37,015 bases of DNA, taken from NCBI GenBank assembly GCA_036511595.1, contig DATCBY010000006.1, positions 1-37,015 on the forward strand, given 5' to 3'. A model generated the notes under the pieces. It was not told where the DNA came from and searched no databases. It saw only the letters and a list, made by a program, of their open reading frames with translations. This document shows positions 16,699 to 23,315 of the stretch, piece after piece. The translations under genes and the position numbers were made by a program. Every line of letters starts with the position of its first letter. Positions within the stretch are counted from its first letter, which is position 1. Origin of the DNA: DASZQY01 sp036511595. GTDB lineage: Bacteria > Pseudomonadota > Alphaproteobacteria > Rhizobiales > Kaistiaceae.

Positions 16699-16804
16699 GC
16701 GTCTCCTCCCAACGGCGACGGCGCACGCGTGGGCGCCGAATACGACTGAGGCTGCTCGCGTCAGGCGGTTATCCAGCGCGCGGGCGGCGGGTATCAAGCG
16801 GCAA

Positions 16805-17326
16805 CTATGCCGCAAGCCGCTCTGCCGCGGCGATCGGCGTTCCGGTCGCGACGATCCTGCCGCTGGCGCCAGCAAGTGCGCTGGTTGCCAGCTCCAGCCC
16901 CAGAAACCGCCGGCGTGCGACCGGTGCGGGCATCATCAGCGCGCCTGTCGGCGCGGCCGAGAAGCCGAAGCGCTCGTAGTACTCCGGGTCGCCGACCAGG
17001 ATGATGCCGGCGTGGCCAAGCCCGGCGGCGCGGGCAAGCGCCAGTTCCACAAGACCGCTGCCGACGCCGAAGCCCTGCGCCGCCGGATCGACGGCCAGCG
17101 GCCCAAGCAGCAGCGCGTTCCTGCCACCGGCGTCGATGTTCCACAGGCGCACGGACCCGACCAGCTTGCCACGCTCGCGCGCGACCAGTGCCAGACCGGC
17201 GGCGGGCAGGCGACCACGGCGGAGCTGCTCGGACGGTTTCAGAAAGCGGACGCGGCCCATGGCGCGGTCAAGCAGGGCTTCCCGAGGGGCAACGTCGGCA
17301 GTGCGTTCGTCGGCAAAGTGGATCAT
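16805..17326 (-). CDS. GNAT-family N-acetyltransferase (YhbS-like)
   Basis: The 173-residue product starts at ATG 17326 (IHFADERTADVAPREALLD). The acetyl-CoA fold is visible as LVGSVRLWNIDAGGRNALLL then GPLAVDPAAQGFGVGSGLVE, with the pyrophosphate-binding Q-x-x-G-x-G turn; next is AGIILVGDPEYYERFGFSAA, the 'YYxRFGF' signature of the YhbS subgroup. This group acetylates small amines or proteins; the substrate is unknown. It lies between odc and copC on the same strand, 53 bp after odc, where a hairpin may separate transcripts. Confidence 0.88.
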   Translation of the reverse strand: MIHFADERTADVAPREALLDRAMGRVRFLKPSEQLRRGRLPAAGLALVARERGKLVGSVRLWNIDAGGRNALLLGPLAVDPAAQGFGVGSGLVELALARAAGLGHAGIILVGDPEYYERFGFSAAPTGALMMPAPVARRRFLGLELATSALAGASGRIVATGTPIAAAERLAA

Positions 17327-17344
17327 GGCGGTCTTCTCAAGCCG

Positions 17345-17368
17345 GTCGTCCCGCCTTCGCGGGGCGAC
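17345..17368 (-). terminator. 10-bp hairpin after odc; resembles dispersed GCGAAGGCGGG element
   Basis: On the minus strand GTCGCCCCGC-GAAG-GCGGGACGAC forms a 10-bp stem with one G-U pair and a GAAG loop, 12 bases after the odc stop. No U-tract follows. The core 'CCCGCGAAGGCGGG' recalls the dispersed palindromes found in intergenic DNA of many alphaproteobacteria, as far as I remember. It may end or stabilise the odc transcript. Confidence 0.5.
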
Positions 17369-17379
17369 GGTATCCGCGA

Positions 17380-18510
17380 TCAGATGACGTACGACTTCAG
17401 CGGCTCGAAGCCGTTGAAGGCTACGGCCGAGTAGGTCGTCGTGTACGCGCCGGTGCCCTCGATCAGGACCTCGTCGCCGATCGACAGCGATACGGGCAGG
17501 TCGTAGGGGACCTTTTCGTAGAGCACGTCGACCGAATCGCAGGTTGGGCCGGCGATGATGCACGGCGCCTTGGCGTCGCGGTCATGTGCGGTCCGGATCG
17601 GGTAGCGGATCGCCTCGTCCATCGTCTCGGCGAGGCCGCCGAACTTGCCGATGTCGAGATAGACCCAGCGCGTCTTGTCGTCCCTGGCCTTCTTGGAAAT
17701 GAGCACGACCTCGGCCTTGATGACGCCGGCGTCGCCGACCATGCCGCGGCCGGGCTCGATGATGGTTTCCGGTATCCGGTTGCCGAAGTGCTTGCGCAGC
17801 GCCGACGAGATGGCGCGGCCATAGCTCTTCACCAGCGGAACCTTCTTCAGGTACTTCGCCGGGAAACCGCCGCCGAGGTTGACCATACGGAGCTGGATGC
17901 CGCGATCGGAGAGCGTGCGGAAAACGTCCGCGGTCGCCTTCAGCGCGCCGTCCCAGGCGGCGGTGTTCGGCTGCTGCGAGCCGACGTGGAAGGAGATGCC
18001 GTAGGCGTCGAGGCCGAGCCGGTGGGCCTGCTCGAGCACCTCGATGGCGAGGTCCGGCTCGCAACCGAACTTGCGCGACAATGGCCACTCGGCGCCGTCG
18101 CCGGCGCACAGGATGCGGCAGAAGACGCGCGAGCCCGGGGCGGCACGGGAAATCTTCTCGACTTCCTCGGTGCAATCGACCGCGAAGAGGCGGATGCCGC
18201 GCGCATGAGCGGCGGCGATGTCACGCTCTTTCTTGATCGTGTTGCCGTAGGAGATGCGGTCGGGCGTGGCGCCAGCGGCGAGCGCCATGTCGATCTCGGC
18301 GACGGAAGCGCAATCGAACGCCGAACCCAGCCCGGCGAGCAGCTTCAGGATCTCGGGCGCCGGGTTTGCCTTGACGGCGTAGAAGACGCGGCTGTCCGGC
18401 ATGGCGCGGGCGAAGGTCGTATAGTTCTCGCGCACGACATCGGTGTCGACGACGAGGCAAGGGCCCTCGGGGCGTCGGTCGCGGAGGAATTCGCGGATGC
18501 GGTCGGTCAT
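17380..18510 (-). CDS. odc: ornithine decarboxylase (fold III, eukaryote-like)
   Basis: The 376-residue PLP enzyme of the alanine racemase-like fold has the PLP lysine Lys47 in FYAVKANP and the phosphate-binding GGGFP. It also has IEPGRGMVG and the catalytic Cys in GPTCDSVDVL, the signature of ODC and lysine/ornithine decarboxylases. Its length matches the short bacterial ODC group. It converts L-ornithine to putrescine, feeding homospermidine synthase in this window. Lysine decarboxylation as a side activity cannot be excluded. ATG 18510 is preceded by a leader of about 380 nt that probably regulates it. Confidence 0.93.
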   Translation of the reverse strand: MTDRIREFLRDRRPEGPCLVVDTDVVRENYTTFARAMPDSRVFYAVKANPAPEILKLLAGLGSAFDCASVAEIDMALAAGATPDRISYGNTIKKERDIAAAHARGIRLFAVDCTEEVEKISRAAPGSRVFCRILCAGDGAEWPLSRKFGCEPDLAIEVLEQAHRLGLDAYGISFHVGSQQPNTAAWDGALKATADVFRTLSDRGIQLRMVNLGGGFPAKYLKKVPLVKSYGRAISSALRKHFGNRIPETIIEPGRGMVGDAGVIKAEVVLISKKARDDKTRWVYLDIGKFGGLAETMDEAIRYPIRTAHDRDAKAPCIIAGPTCDSVDVLYEKVPYDLPVSLSIGDEVLIEGTGAYTTTYSAVAFNGFEPLKSYVI

Positions 18511-18890
18511 TCTCAGGGTATCCCCAAGCCAAACGGTTGAAACCGCCGATGCGTCGAGCAGGCCAGCCGATCGCGATGGAGACGATCGAGCCGTCAGCTC
18601 GGAACACCGGTTTGCCGGCTCATCGCCAGCTGGGTTTCCGGTTGGCAGTCGTCAGGTGGACGGGGCCGTCCGTTCTGTCGCTGCCTTCGTTTGGATCGGG
18701 AATTCCCGCTCCGCACGGCCGGCAAGAAGTAGTTGCCTCTTCAGTGACCCCGGCATTTGGACAGCCGGTTGAGACCAAAAAAGCCCTCTACGTCGTTGCT
18801 TTAAGCCGCTGTCCTTCGAAGCGTCCGGGATCTTCCCCGGCGGTTCGCCCTCGGACAATGTGCGACCACAGGCACGTGCGAATGTGGGCA
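18511..18890 (-). ncRNA. long odc leader, candidate speF-type cis-regulatory RNA
   Basis: About 475 bp without a protein gene separate odc from the divergent cupin gene. A promoter at 18925-18897 would give a leader of about 380 nt. It holds several self-complementary stretches (GCCGGCAAACCGG near 18608-18620; GTCC...GGAC arms near 18828-18855) and a U-rich stretch GGCTTTTTTGG. It also has a possible nine-codon upstream frame, ATG AGC CGG CAA ACC GGT (MSRQTGVPS, from about 18622). Alphaproteobacterial odc genes are known to carry the conserved 'speF' leader motif. Position, length and orientation fit, but I cannot score it against the model. Confidence 0.5.
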
Positions 18891-18896
18891 GAACGG

Positions 18897-18925
18897 TAGG
18901 TATGCTCGAAAAGTTTCCTAATCAA
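18897..18925 (-). promoter_or_regulatory. candidate odc promoter
   Basis: On the minus strand, TTGATT (18925-18920), a 17-bp spacer and TACCTA (18902-18897) form a passable sigma-70 promoter. It is the only one I see upstream of odc. The dyad at 18930-18952 lies immediately upstream of its -35. Confidence 0.4.
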
Positions 18926-18929
18926 GAAT

Positions 18930-18952
18930 TTTTTTGGCTGCGGGCCAAAAAA
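18930..18952. promoter_or_regulatory. perfect dyad TTTTTTGGC-N5-GCCAAAAAA
   Basis: The 9-bp arms are perfectly complementary around TGCGG. The A/T blocks stand out in GC-rich DNA. It sits 33 bp upstream of the cupin start and next to the odc -35, so it could be an operator for either gene, an UP-type element, or a bidirectional terminator (only three G-C pairs). Confidence 0.4.
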
Positions 18953-18985
18953 GTTTGCCGCCGATCCGCGCCAGGAGAGATCGCC

Positions 18986-19378
18986 ATGGAGAAGTTCGTC
19001 ACCCGCGTGATCGCTCCGGCTGCGGATGCGACGGCGCCCGACGGCTCCGAGGTTCGCCTCTTGGCGGCGACCGAGCGCGGCTCGATGGCGCATTTCCGCC
19101 TTCCGGCGGGGGCCGTCTCGCGGGCTGTCGCGCACCGAACCGTCGACGAGGTCTGGTACTTCCTCTCCGGTAGCGGCCGCATGTGGCGGCGGAACGCCGG
19201 CAGCGTCGAGGCCGTGCCGGTGGCGGCTGGCGTCTCGATCGCGATTCCCGCCGGCACCGCTTTCCAGTTCCGCGCCGCCGGCGATTCGCCGCTCGAGGCT
19301 GTCGCCGTCACGATGCCGCCATGGCCGGGGATGGACGAAGCCATCCCGGTCGAAGGGGTGTGGCCAGCGACGGTCTAG
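18986..19378 (+). CDS. cupin-domain protein
   Basis: The 130-residue single cupin has a good ribosome-binding site (AGGAGAG) before ATG 18986. Cupin motif 1 is around SRAVAHRTVDEVWYFLSGSG (residues ~46-65), with His and Glu as likely metal ligands, and motif 2 is near VSIAIPAGTAFQFRA (~89-103). There is no signal peptide. Such small cupins act as isomerases, dioxygenases or ligand sensors; the function here is unknown. It is transcribed divergently from odc. Its stop shares CTAG (19375-19378) with the convergent SRPBCC gene. Confidence 0.85.
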   Translation: MEKFVTRVIAPAADATAPDGSEVRLLAATERGSMAHFRLPAGAVSRAVAHRTVDEVWYFLSGSGRMWRRNAGSVEAVPVAAGVSIAIPAGTAFQFRAAGDSPLEAVAVTMPPWPGMDEAIPVEGVWPATV

Positions 19379-19857
19379 CCGGCGGCCCGGACGCTGGCGC
19401 GGTCGGCGTTCGGCGACCCCGGCTTCTGCGCTATCGGGGTTCCGGTCTCCAGCATCGACTTCAGGCTGGAGAGGATCTTCGGCCAGCCGCCGCTGACCGC
19501 CGCGATCGTCTTCGCGTTGTCACGATCCATCTCGTGGGTGACCTTCAGTTCGACGATCCCGCTCTGCTCGGAGATGTCGAAGGTGCAGCGGGTATAGCCT
19601 TCCGCTTTCAGCTCCGGCATGAACTCATTGCGCCACTTGAGCACGAGCCGCTTCGGCGGGTCGGTCTCCAGCACCTCACCGGCGTCGGTTATCGTTCCCG
19701 TCTCGCCGACCATCTGCCACGGCGAGCCGACCTTCCAGTCGCTCTCCATGGTGACACCAAAAAAGTACTGCTTGGTGAACTCAGGCTTGGTCAGCGCGTC
19801 CCACAGCTTTTGCGTCGTGGTGCGGATGTAGGTCACATAAACGAACTTGCTTGTCAT
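19375..19857 (-). CDS. SRPBCC (AHSA1-type) protein 1
   Basis: The 160-residue START-like/AHSA1 fold protein starts at ATG 19857 (MTSKFVYVTYIRTTTQKLWD). Typical blocks are LWDALTKPEFTKQYFFGV, VGSPWQMVG, PKRLVLKWRNEF and GGWPKILSSLKSMLETG. The fold makes a hydrophobic pocket; members in ArsR operons are usually of unknown ligand. It is the third gene of an arsR operon, five bases after the second SRPBCC gene, of which it is probably a diverged duplicate. Its last ~15 residues (from PIAQKPGSPN) lie outside the domain. Confidence 0.88.
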   Translation of the reverse strand: MTSKFVYVTYIRTTTQKLWDALTKPEFTKQYFFGVTMESDWKVGSPWQMVGETGTITDAGEVLETDPPKRLVLKWRNEFMPELKAEGYTRCTFDISEQSGIVELKVTHEMDRDNAKTIAAVSGGWPKILSSLKSMLETGTPIAQKPGSPNADRASVRAAG

Positions 19858-19862
19858 CGGCT

Positions 19863-20276
19863 CTACTCCTCGAGGGTTTTCTTGAGGCCGGCGAGGATGC
19901 CCTTCCAGCCGTTCTTCAACGTCTCCATCACCAGACTCGGCGTTTCGAAATCGTCGTGGACGAGGGTCAGCTTCACGCCGTCGCCGTCGGGTTCGATCGT
20001 GAACGTGACGCGGGAATCGCGCTCCTTCGCCATCTCGCCCCAGACGATGTGCCACGAGAACGAAAGCTTCCGCGGCGGCTCGCAGACGAGGACCTTGCCG
20101 GTGTCGGGCTCGCCCTGCGGCTTCACGAAAGTGATCGGCGAGCCAACCTTCCAGTCGGACTCGAGCCGGGCGCCGTACCAGTAGCGCGCCGTGAAGGCCG
20201 GATCGGTCAGCGCCTGCCAGACCTTCTGCGGCGTGGCGCGGATATGGTTGACGTACACCAACTCAGGCTTCGTCAT
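19863..20276 (-). CDS. SRPBCC (AHSA1-type) protein 2
   Basis: The 137-residue protein starts at ATG 20276 inside the end of arsR (14-bp overlap), so it is translationally coupled. Blocks VYVNHIRATPQKVWQALTDP, FTARYWYGARLESDWKVGSP, PRKLSFSWHIVWGE and LVHDDFETPSLVMETLKNG then WKGILAGLKKTLEE are typical of AHSA1-like SRPBCC proteins in ArsR operons. It shares the frame of its neighbour (WYGARLESDWKVGSP against FFGVTMESDWKVGSP), which supports tandem duplication. Ligand unknown. Confidence 0.9.
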   Translation of the reverse strand: MTKPELVYVNHIRATPQKVWQALTDPAFTARYWYGARLESDWKVGSPITFVKPQGEPDTGKVLVCEPPRKLSFSWHIVWGEMAKERDSRVTFTIEPDGDGVKLTLVHDDFETPSLVMETLKNGWKGILAGLKKTLEE

Positions 20277-20589
20277 CGGCGGTCTTCTCCTCAAGGGCGC
20301 GCTTCAGGTCGGCCAGCGCGGCGATCCGCGCCTTCTCGTACTTGCCGATCCATCGATCGTAGATCTCCCCGATCGGCATCGGGTTCAGGTAGTGCAGCTT
20401 CTCGCGGCCGCGGCGGACCGTTGCCACCAGGTTGGCGGCTTCCAGAATTGCCAGGTGCTTGGTGACGGCCTGCCGGCTCATGGCCAGGCGCTCACAGAGG
20501 TCCGTCAGCGTCTGCCCGTTTTCGGCGCGGAGCCGGTCGAGCAGTTCGCGGCGGGTCGGATCGGCGAGCGCCTTGAAAACGTCATCCAC
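20263..20589 (-). CDS. ArsR-family winged-helix repressor
   Basis: The 108-residue regulator has FKALADPTRRELLDRLRAEN (residues 4-23), the helix-turn-helix TLTDLCERLAMSRQAVTKHL and the wing VRRGREKLHYLNP. It has no CxC metal motif, so it is of the 'ArsR with SRPBCC' type rather than a metal sensor. The start is GTG 20589: the -10 box lies only 7 bp upstream, so the transcript should begin at or next to the start codon. A TTG six codons upstream lies inside the promoter and can be excluded. It heads the arsR-SRPBCC-SRPBCC operon and probably represses it from its own promoter. Confidence 0.9.
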   Translation of the reverse strand: MDDVFKALADPTRRELLDRLRAENGQTLTDLCERLAMSRQAVTKHLAILEAANLVATVRRGREKLHYLNPMPIGEIYDRWIGKYEKARIAALADLKRALEEKTADDEA

Positions 20590-20596
20590 GGTCGGG

Positions 20597-20626
20597 ACTA
20601 TAGGCAACTATTTGGTTGCATGTCAA
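20597..20626 (-). promoter_or_regulatory. arsR promoter with operator in the spacer
   Basis: On the minus strand there is a consensus -35 TTGACA (20626-20621), an 18-bp spacer and -10 TATAGT (20602-20597). The spacer holds the perfect inverted repeat GCAAC-N6-GTTGC (20619-20604). This is a textbook place for an autorepressor to bind. The expected transcription start (about 20590) coincides with the GTG start codon. Confidence 0.7.
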
Positions 20627-20655
20627 GTGGCACGAATCCGGCTAGAAGAGCGCCC

Positions 20656-22245
20656 ATGAGCGAGACGGTTACCGGCGAAAAGGGAATGGTCACGGCGCCG
20701 CATCGCGTCGCGTCGGCGGCGGGAGCCGAGGTGCTGGCGGCGGGCGGCAATGCCATCGAGGCGATGATCGCGATGGCGGCGACCATCGCGGTCGTCTATC
20801 CACACATGAACGGCATCGGGGGCGATGCCTTTTTCCTGATTGGCGAACCGGGCCGGCCACCGCGCGTGATCGACGCTTGCGGCGCCGCCGGGTCGCGCGC
20901 CACGATGGCGCGCTATGCCGCCAAGGGTTACGACACGACGCCGACGCGCGGGGTCGATGCGGCGATCACGGTTCCGGGCGCCGTGTCCGGCTGGAAGCTC
21001 GCGGCCGAAGCCGCGAAGGCACTCGGTGGCCGCCTGCCGACAGGCGAGTTGCTCGCCGACGCCATCCGCCTTGCGCGCGAAGGCATCACCGTCACCCGGT
21101 CGCACGCCCGCATGCTTGCCACGCATCTCGTCGATCTCCGCGCGGTTCCCGGTTTCGCCGAGGGCTTTCTGGTCGACGGGAAGGCACCGGAAGCGGGGGC
21201 GCGGTTCGTACAGGCGCGGCTTGCCGACACGCTGGACCAGCTCGCGCGCGCGGGCCTCGACGATTTTTATCGCGGCGACATCGCCGCCGAGTTGTCGATC
21301 GACCTGGAGGAAGCGCAGGCGCCGGTCACGCGCGCCGACTTCGCGGCGCATGAGGCGCGGCTCCGCGATCCGCTGACGCTTCGCCTCGACGACGCCACGC
21401 TCTTCAACACGCCGCCGCCGACGCAAGGATTGGCTTCGCTGATTATTCTGGGGCTGTTCGACCGGCTGAAGGTGAAGCGGGGCGAGGGGTTCGATCACCT
21501 GCACGGGCTGATCGAGGCGGCGAAGCGGGCCGCGACCGTCCGCGATGGGCATATCACCGACCCGGCTTTCGGCGGTCCGGTCGCGCAGTTTCTCGAGCCG
21601 TCGTGGCTCGATGCGGAGGCCGCCGCCATCGATCGCAAACGTGCCAGCGTCCGTCTGTTGCCCGCCGACCGCGGCGACACGATCTGGATGGGTGCGATCG
21701 ACGCCGGCGGTCTGGCCGTCTCCTTCATCCAGTCGCTCTTCTGGGAATTCGGGTCCGGCTTCGTCAGCGGGCGCACTGGCGTGCTCTGGCAGAACCGTGG
21801 GACCAGCTTTTCGCTCGATCCGAAATCGGTCAACCCGCTCACGCCAGGCCGCAAGCCGTTCCACACCCTTAACCCTCCGCTGGCGCGTTTCGACGACGGG
21901 CGCACGATGGTCTACGGCTCGATGGGCGGCGAAGCGCAGCCGGAGTTTCAGGCGGCCGTATTCACGCGCATCGCCCGCTTCGGCATGGAGCCCGGCGAGG
22001 CGATCGGCGCCCCGCGCTGGCGCGCCGGGCGGACCTGGGGCGAGGGGGCGTCCGGCGTCACCATAGAGAACCGTGTCGACCCCGATGTGGTTGCCGCACT
22101 GGAGGGGGCTGGACATAACGTGCTTGTCCTCGGCGAGGGTTATTCCGATAGCATGGGACACGCAGGCGCGATCATCCGCGCCGCGACGGGGCGTGTTTCC
22201 GGCGCCTCCGATTCGCGCTCGGATGGCGCGGCGGCGGGTGGCTGA
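20656..22245 (+). CDS. gamma-glutamyltransferase family Ntn-hydrolase
   Basis: The 529-residue member of the gamma-glutamyltransferase (T3) family has N-terminal VTAPHRVASAAGAEVLAAGG, NAIEAMIAMAATIAVVYPHM then NGIGGDAFFLI, a classical GGT start. The autocatalytic cleavage and nucleophile Thr is in RGDTIWMGAIDAGGLAVSFI. Downstream are RGTSFSLDPKS, MVYGSMGGEAQPE and GGRVDPD-like loops. There is no signal peptide, unlike periplasmic GGT, which fits the cytoplasmic YwrD/HpxW-like subgroup (gamma-glutamyl or oxamate-type amidohydrolases). The substrate is therefore open. ATG 20656 lies 66 bp from the divergent arsR start. Confidence 0.88.
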   Translation: MSETVTGEKGMVTAPHRVASAAGAEVLAAGGNAIEAMIAMAATIAVVYPHMNGIGGDAFFLIGEPGRPPRVIDACGAAGSRATMARYAAKGYDTTPTRGVDAAITVPGAVSGWKLAAEAAKALGGRLPTGELLADAIRLAREGITVTRSHARMLATHLVDLRAVPGFAEGFLVDGKAPEAGARFVQARLADTLDQLARAGLDDFYRGDIAAELSIDLEEAQAPVTRADFAAHEARLRDPLTLRLDDATLFNTPPPTQGLASLIILGLFDRLKVKRGEGFDHLHGLIEAAKRAATVRDGHITDPAFGGPVAQFLEPSWLDAEAAAIDRKRASVRLLPADRGDTIWMGAIDAGGLAVSFIQSLFWEFGSGFVSGRTGVLWQNRGTSFSLDPKSVNPLTPGRKPFHTLNPPLARFDDGRTMVYGSMGGEAQPEFQAAVFTRIARFGMEPGEAIGAPRWRAGRTWGEGASGVTIENRVDPDVVAALEGAGHNVLVLGEGYSDSMGHAGAIIRAATGRVSGASDSRSDGAAAGG

Positions 22246-22268
22246 GCGTTCTCCCGCGCTCTCTTGCC

Positions 22269-22285
22269 GCGCAGGTGTCCTGCGC
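22269..22285. terminator. 7-bp hairpin between the GGT-like gene and DUF1007 gene
   Basis: GCGCAGG-TGT-CCTGCGC is a perfect 7-bp stem with a 3-nt loop, 23 bp after the upstream stop. No U-run follows, so terminator activity is doubtful. Confidence 0.3.
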
Positions 22286-22321
22286 CAAAGCCTCGTTTCC
22301 GCCGCAGTCCTTGGGCGAGTG

Positions 22322-23311
22322 ATGACGGGGGGATTCGCCTTGATCCGCTTCGCCCGACGCCTCTTCGCCATGTGCGCGCTGCTCGCGCCGATCCTTGCCG
22401 CTGCGCCGGCCGGCGCGCATCCGCATGTCTGGGTCGATGCGCGTGCCGAGATCGTCTTCGACGACAAGGGCGAGGTGACGGGCATCCGCCACATCTGGCA
22501 GTTCGACAAGGAGTTCACGTCCTACGCGACGCTGAACCTCGACAAGAACAACGACGGCAAGCTCAGCATGGAAGAGCTGCAGCCGCTCGCCGACACCAAC
22601 ATGGATGCGCTGAAGGAGTACGACTTCTTTACCTCCTTCTACATCGGCACCAGGAAGCTCGGCTTCGCCAAGCCGACCGAATACTGGCTCGATTTCCACG
22701 GCGGGCGGCTGACGCTATTCTACACGTTGCCGCTGCAGAAGCCGGTGGCGGTCAAGGACGCGATGATCGAGATCGGCGACCCGGAGTATTTCGTCGCCAT
22801 CACCTTTGTGAAGGGGCAGGAGGTGAAGCTCGACGGCGCCCCCAAGGGCTGCACCGCCACTTATACGCCGCCGCACGATCTCGACATGCAGACGATGGCG
22901 ATGCTGGGCTCGATCCCGGCATCGCAACACGACCTGCCGCCGGAACTGGTGCAGGCGGCTGCCTCGCTCTCCAACGTCGTGCAACTGCATTGCCCGAAGG
23001 GCGCGACCGCGTCTGTGACCACGTCCGGCGATGCGCCGCAGCCGCCGAAGCCTGCGGCAGCCGAGCCGGTGCTCCGCCCAACGCAGGGTACGCTGACCGC
23101 GACGGACACGCAGATTGCGGCCTCGGCGCCTGCTCCGGTGCCGCCGTCGCCGGCGCCTGCTCCCGCCCCAGAGCGCGTCGTCATCCTCGACCAGAACAAC
23201 AATCCGCCGCAGCAGGAGCCGCCGGTCGTTCCCGATGCCCTGCCGTCGCCGCCCGCGCCGCAAGGGTTCCTCGGCTGGCTTGCCGGCCTGTGGCACAGCA
23301 TCTTCGGGTGA
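22322..23311 (+). CDS. DUF1007 family periplasmic protein with an EF-hand loop
   Basis: The 329-residue protein has a signal peptide (FARRLFAMCALLAPILAAAP, AGA) and a mature N-terminus beginning HPHVWVDARAEIVFDDKGE, the hallmark of DUF1007 and a possible metal-binding His cluster. A canonical EF-hand loop, DKNNDGKLSMEE (~residues 77-88), follows. The DUF1007 domain ends around residue 205, and a long Pro/Ala linker (PAPVPPSPAPAPAPE) leads to a C-terminal hydrophobic patch (FLGWLAGLWHSIF). DUF1007 genes accompany NicO transporters, so this is probably the periplasmic partner of the downstream transporter, five bases away. ATG 22322 was chosen; GTG 22319 is equally possible. Confidence 0.85.
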   Translation: MTGGFALIRFARRLFAMCALLAPILAAAPAGAHPHVWVDARAEIVFDDKGEVTGIRHIWQFDKEFTSYATLNLDKNNDGKLSMEELQPLADTNMDALKEYDFFTSFYIGTRKLGFAKPTEYWLDFHGGRLTLFYTLPLQKPVAVKDAMIEIGDPEYFVAITFVKGQEVKLDGAPKGCTATYTPPHDLDMQTMAMLGSIPASQHDLPPELVQAAASLSNVVQLHCPKGATASVTTSGDAPQPPKPAAAEPVLRPTQGTLTATDTQIAASAPAPVPPSPAPAPAPERVVILDQNNNPPQQEPPVVPDALPSPPAPQGFLGWLAGLWHSIFG

Positions 23312-23315
23312 GCGC

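Noticed and set aside
17188..18540. A 450-codon plus-strand open frame opposite odc
   Set aside because: Antisense shadow of odc; no recognisable domain and it spans unrelated genes.
19375..20589. ArsR gene as an arsenic or metal sensor
   Set aside because: There is no CxC or other metal-binding motif and the partners are SRPBCC proteins, not ars genes.
22246..22321. Possible cobalamin or NiCo riboswitch before the DUF1007/NicO genes
   Set aside because: Only 76 bp are available and no B12-box or conserved NiCo stems are visible.
20623..22518. A 631-codon minus-strand frame opposite the gamma-glutamyltransferase-like gene
   Set aside because: Antisense to a conserved enzyme; no domain seen and the codon bias is of the wrong phase.
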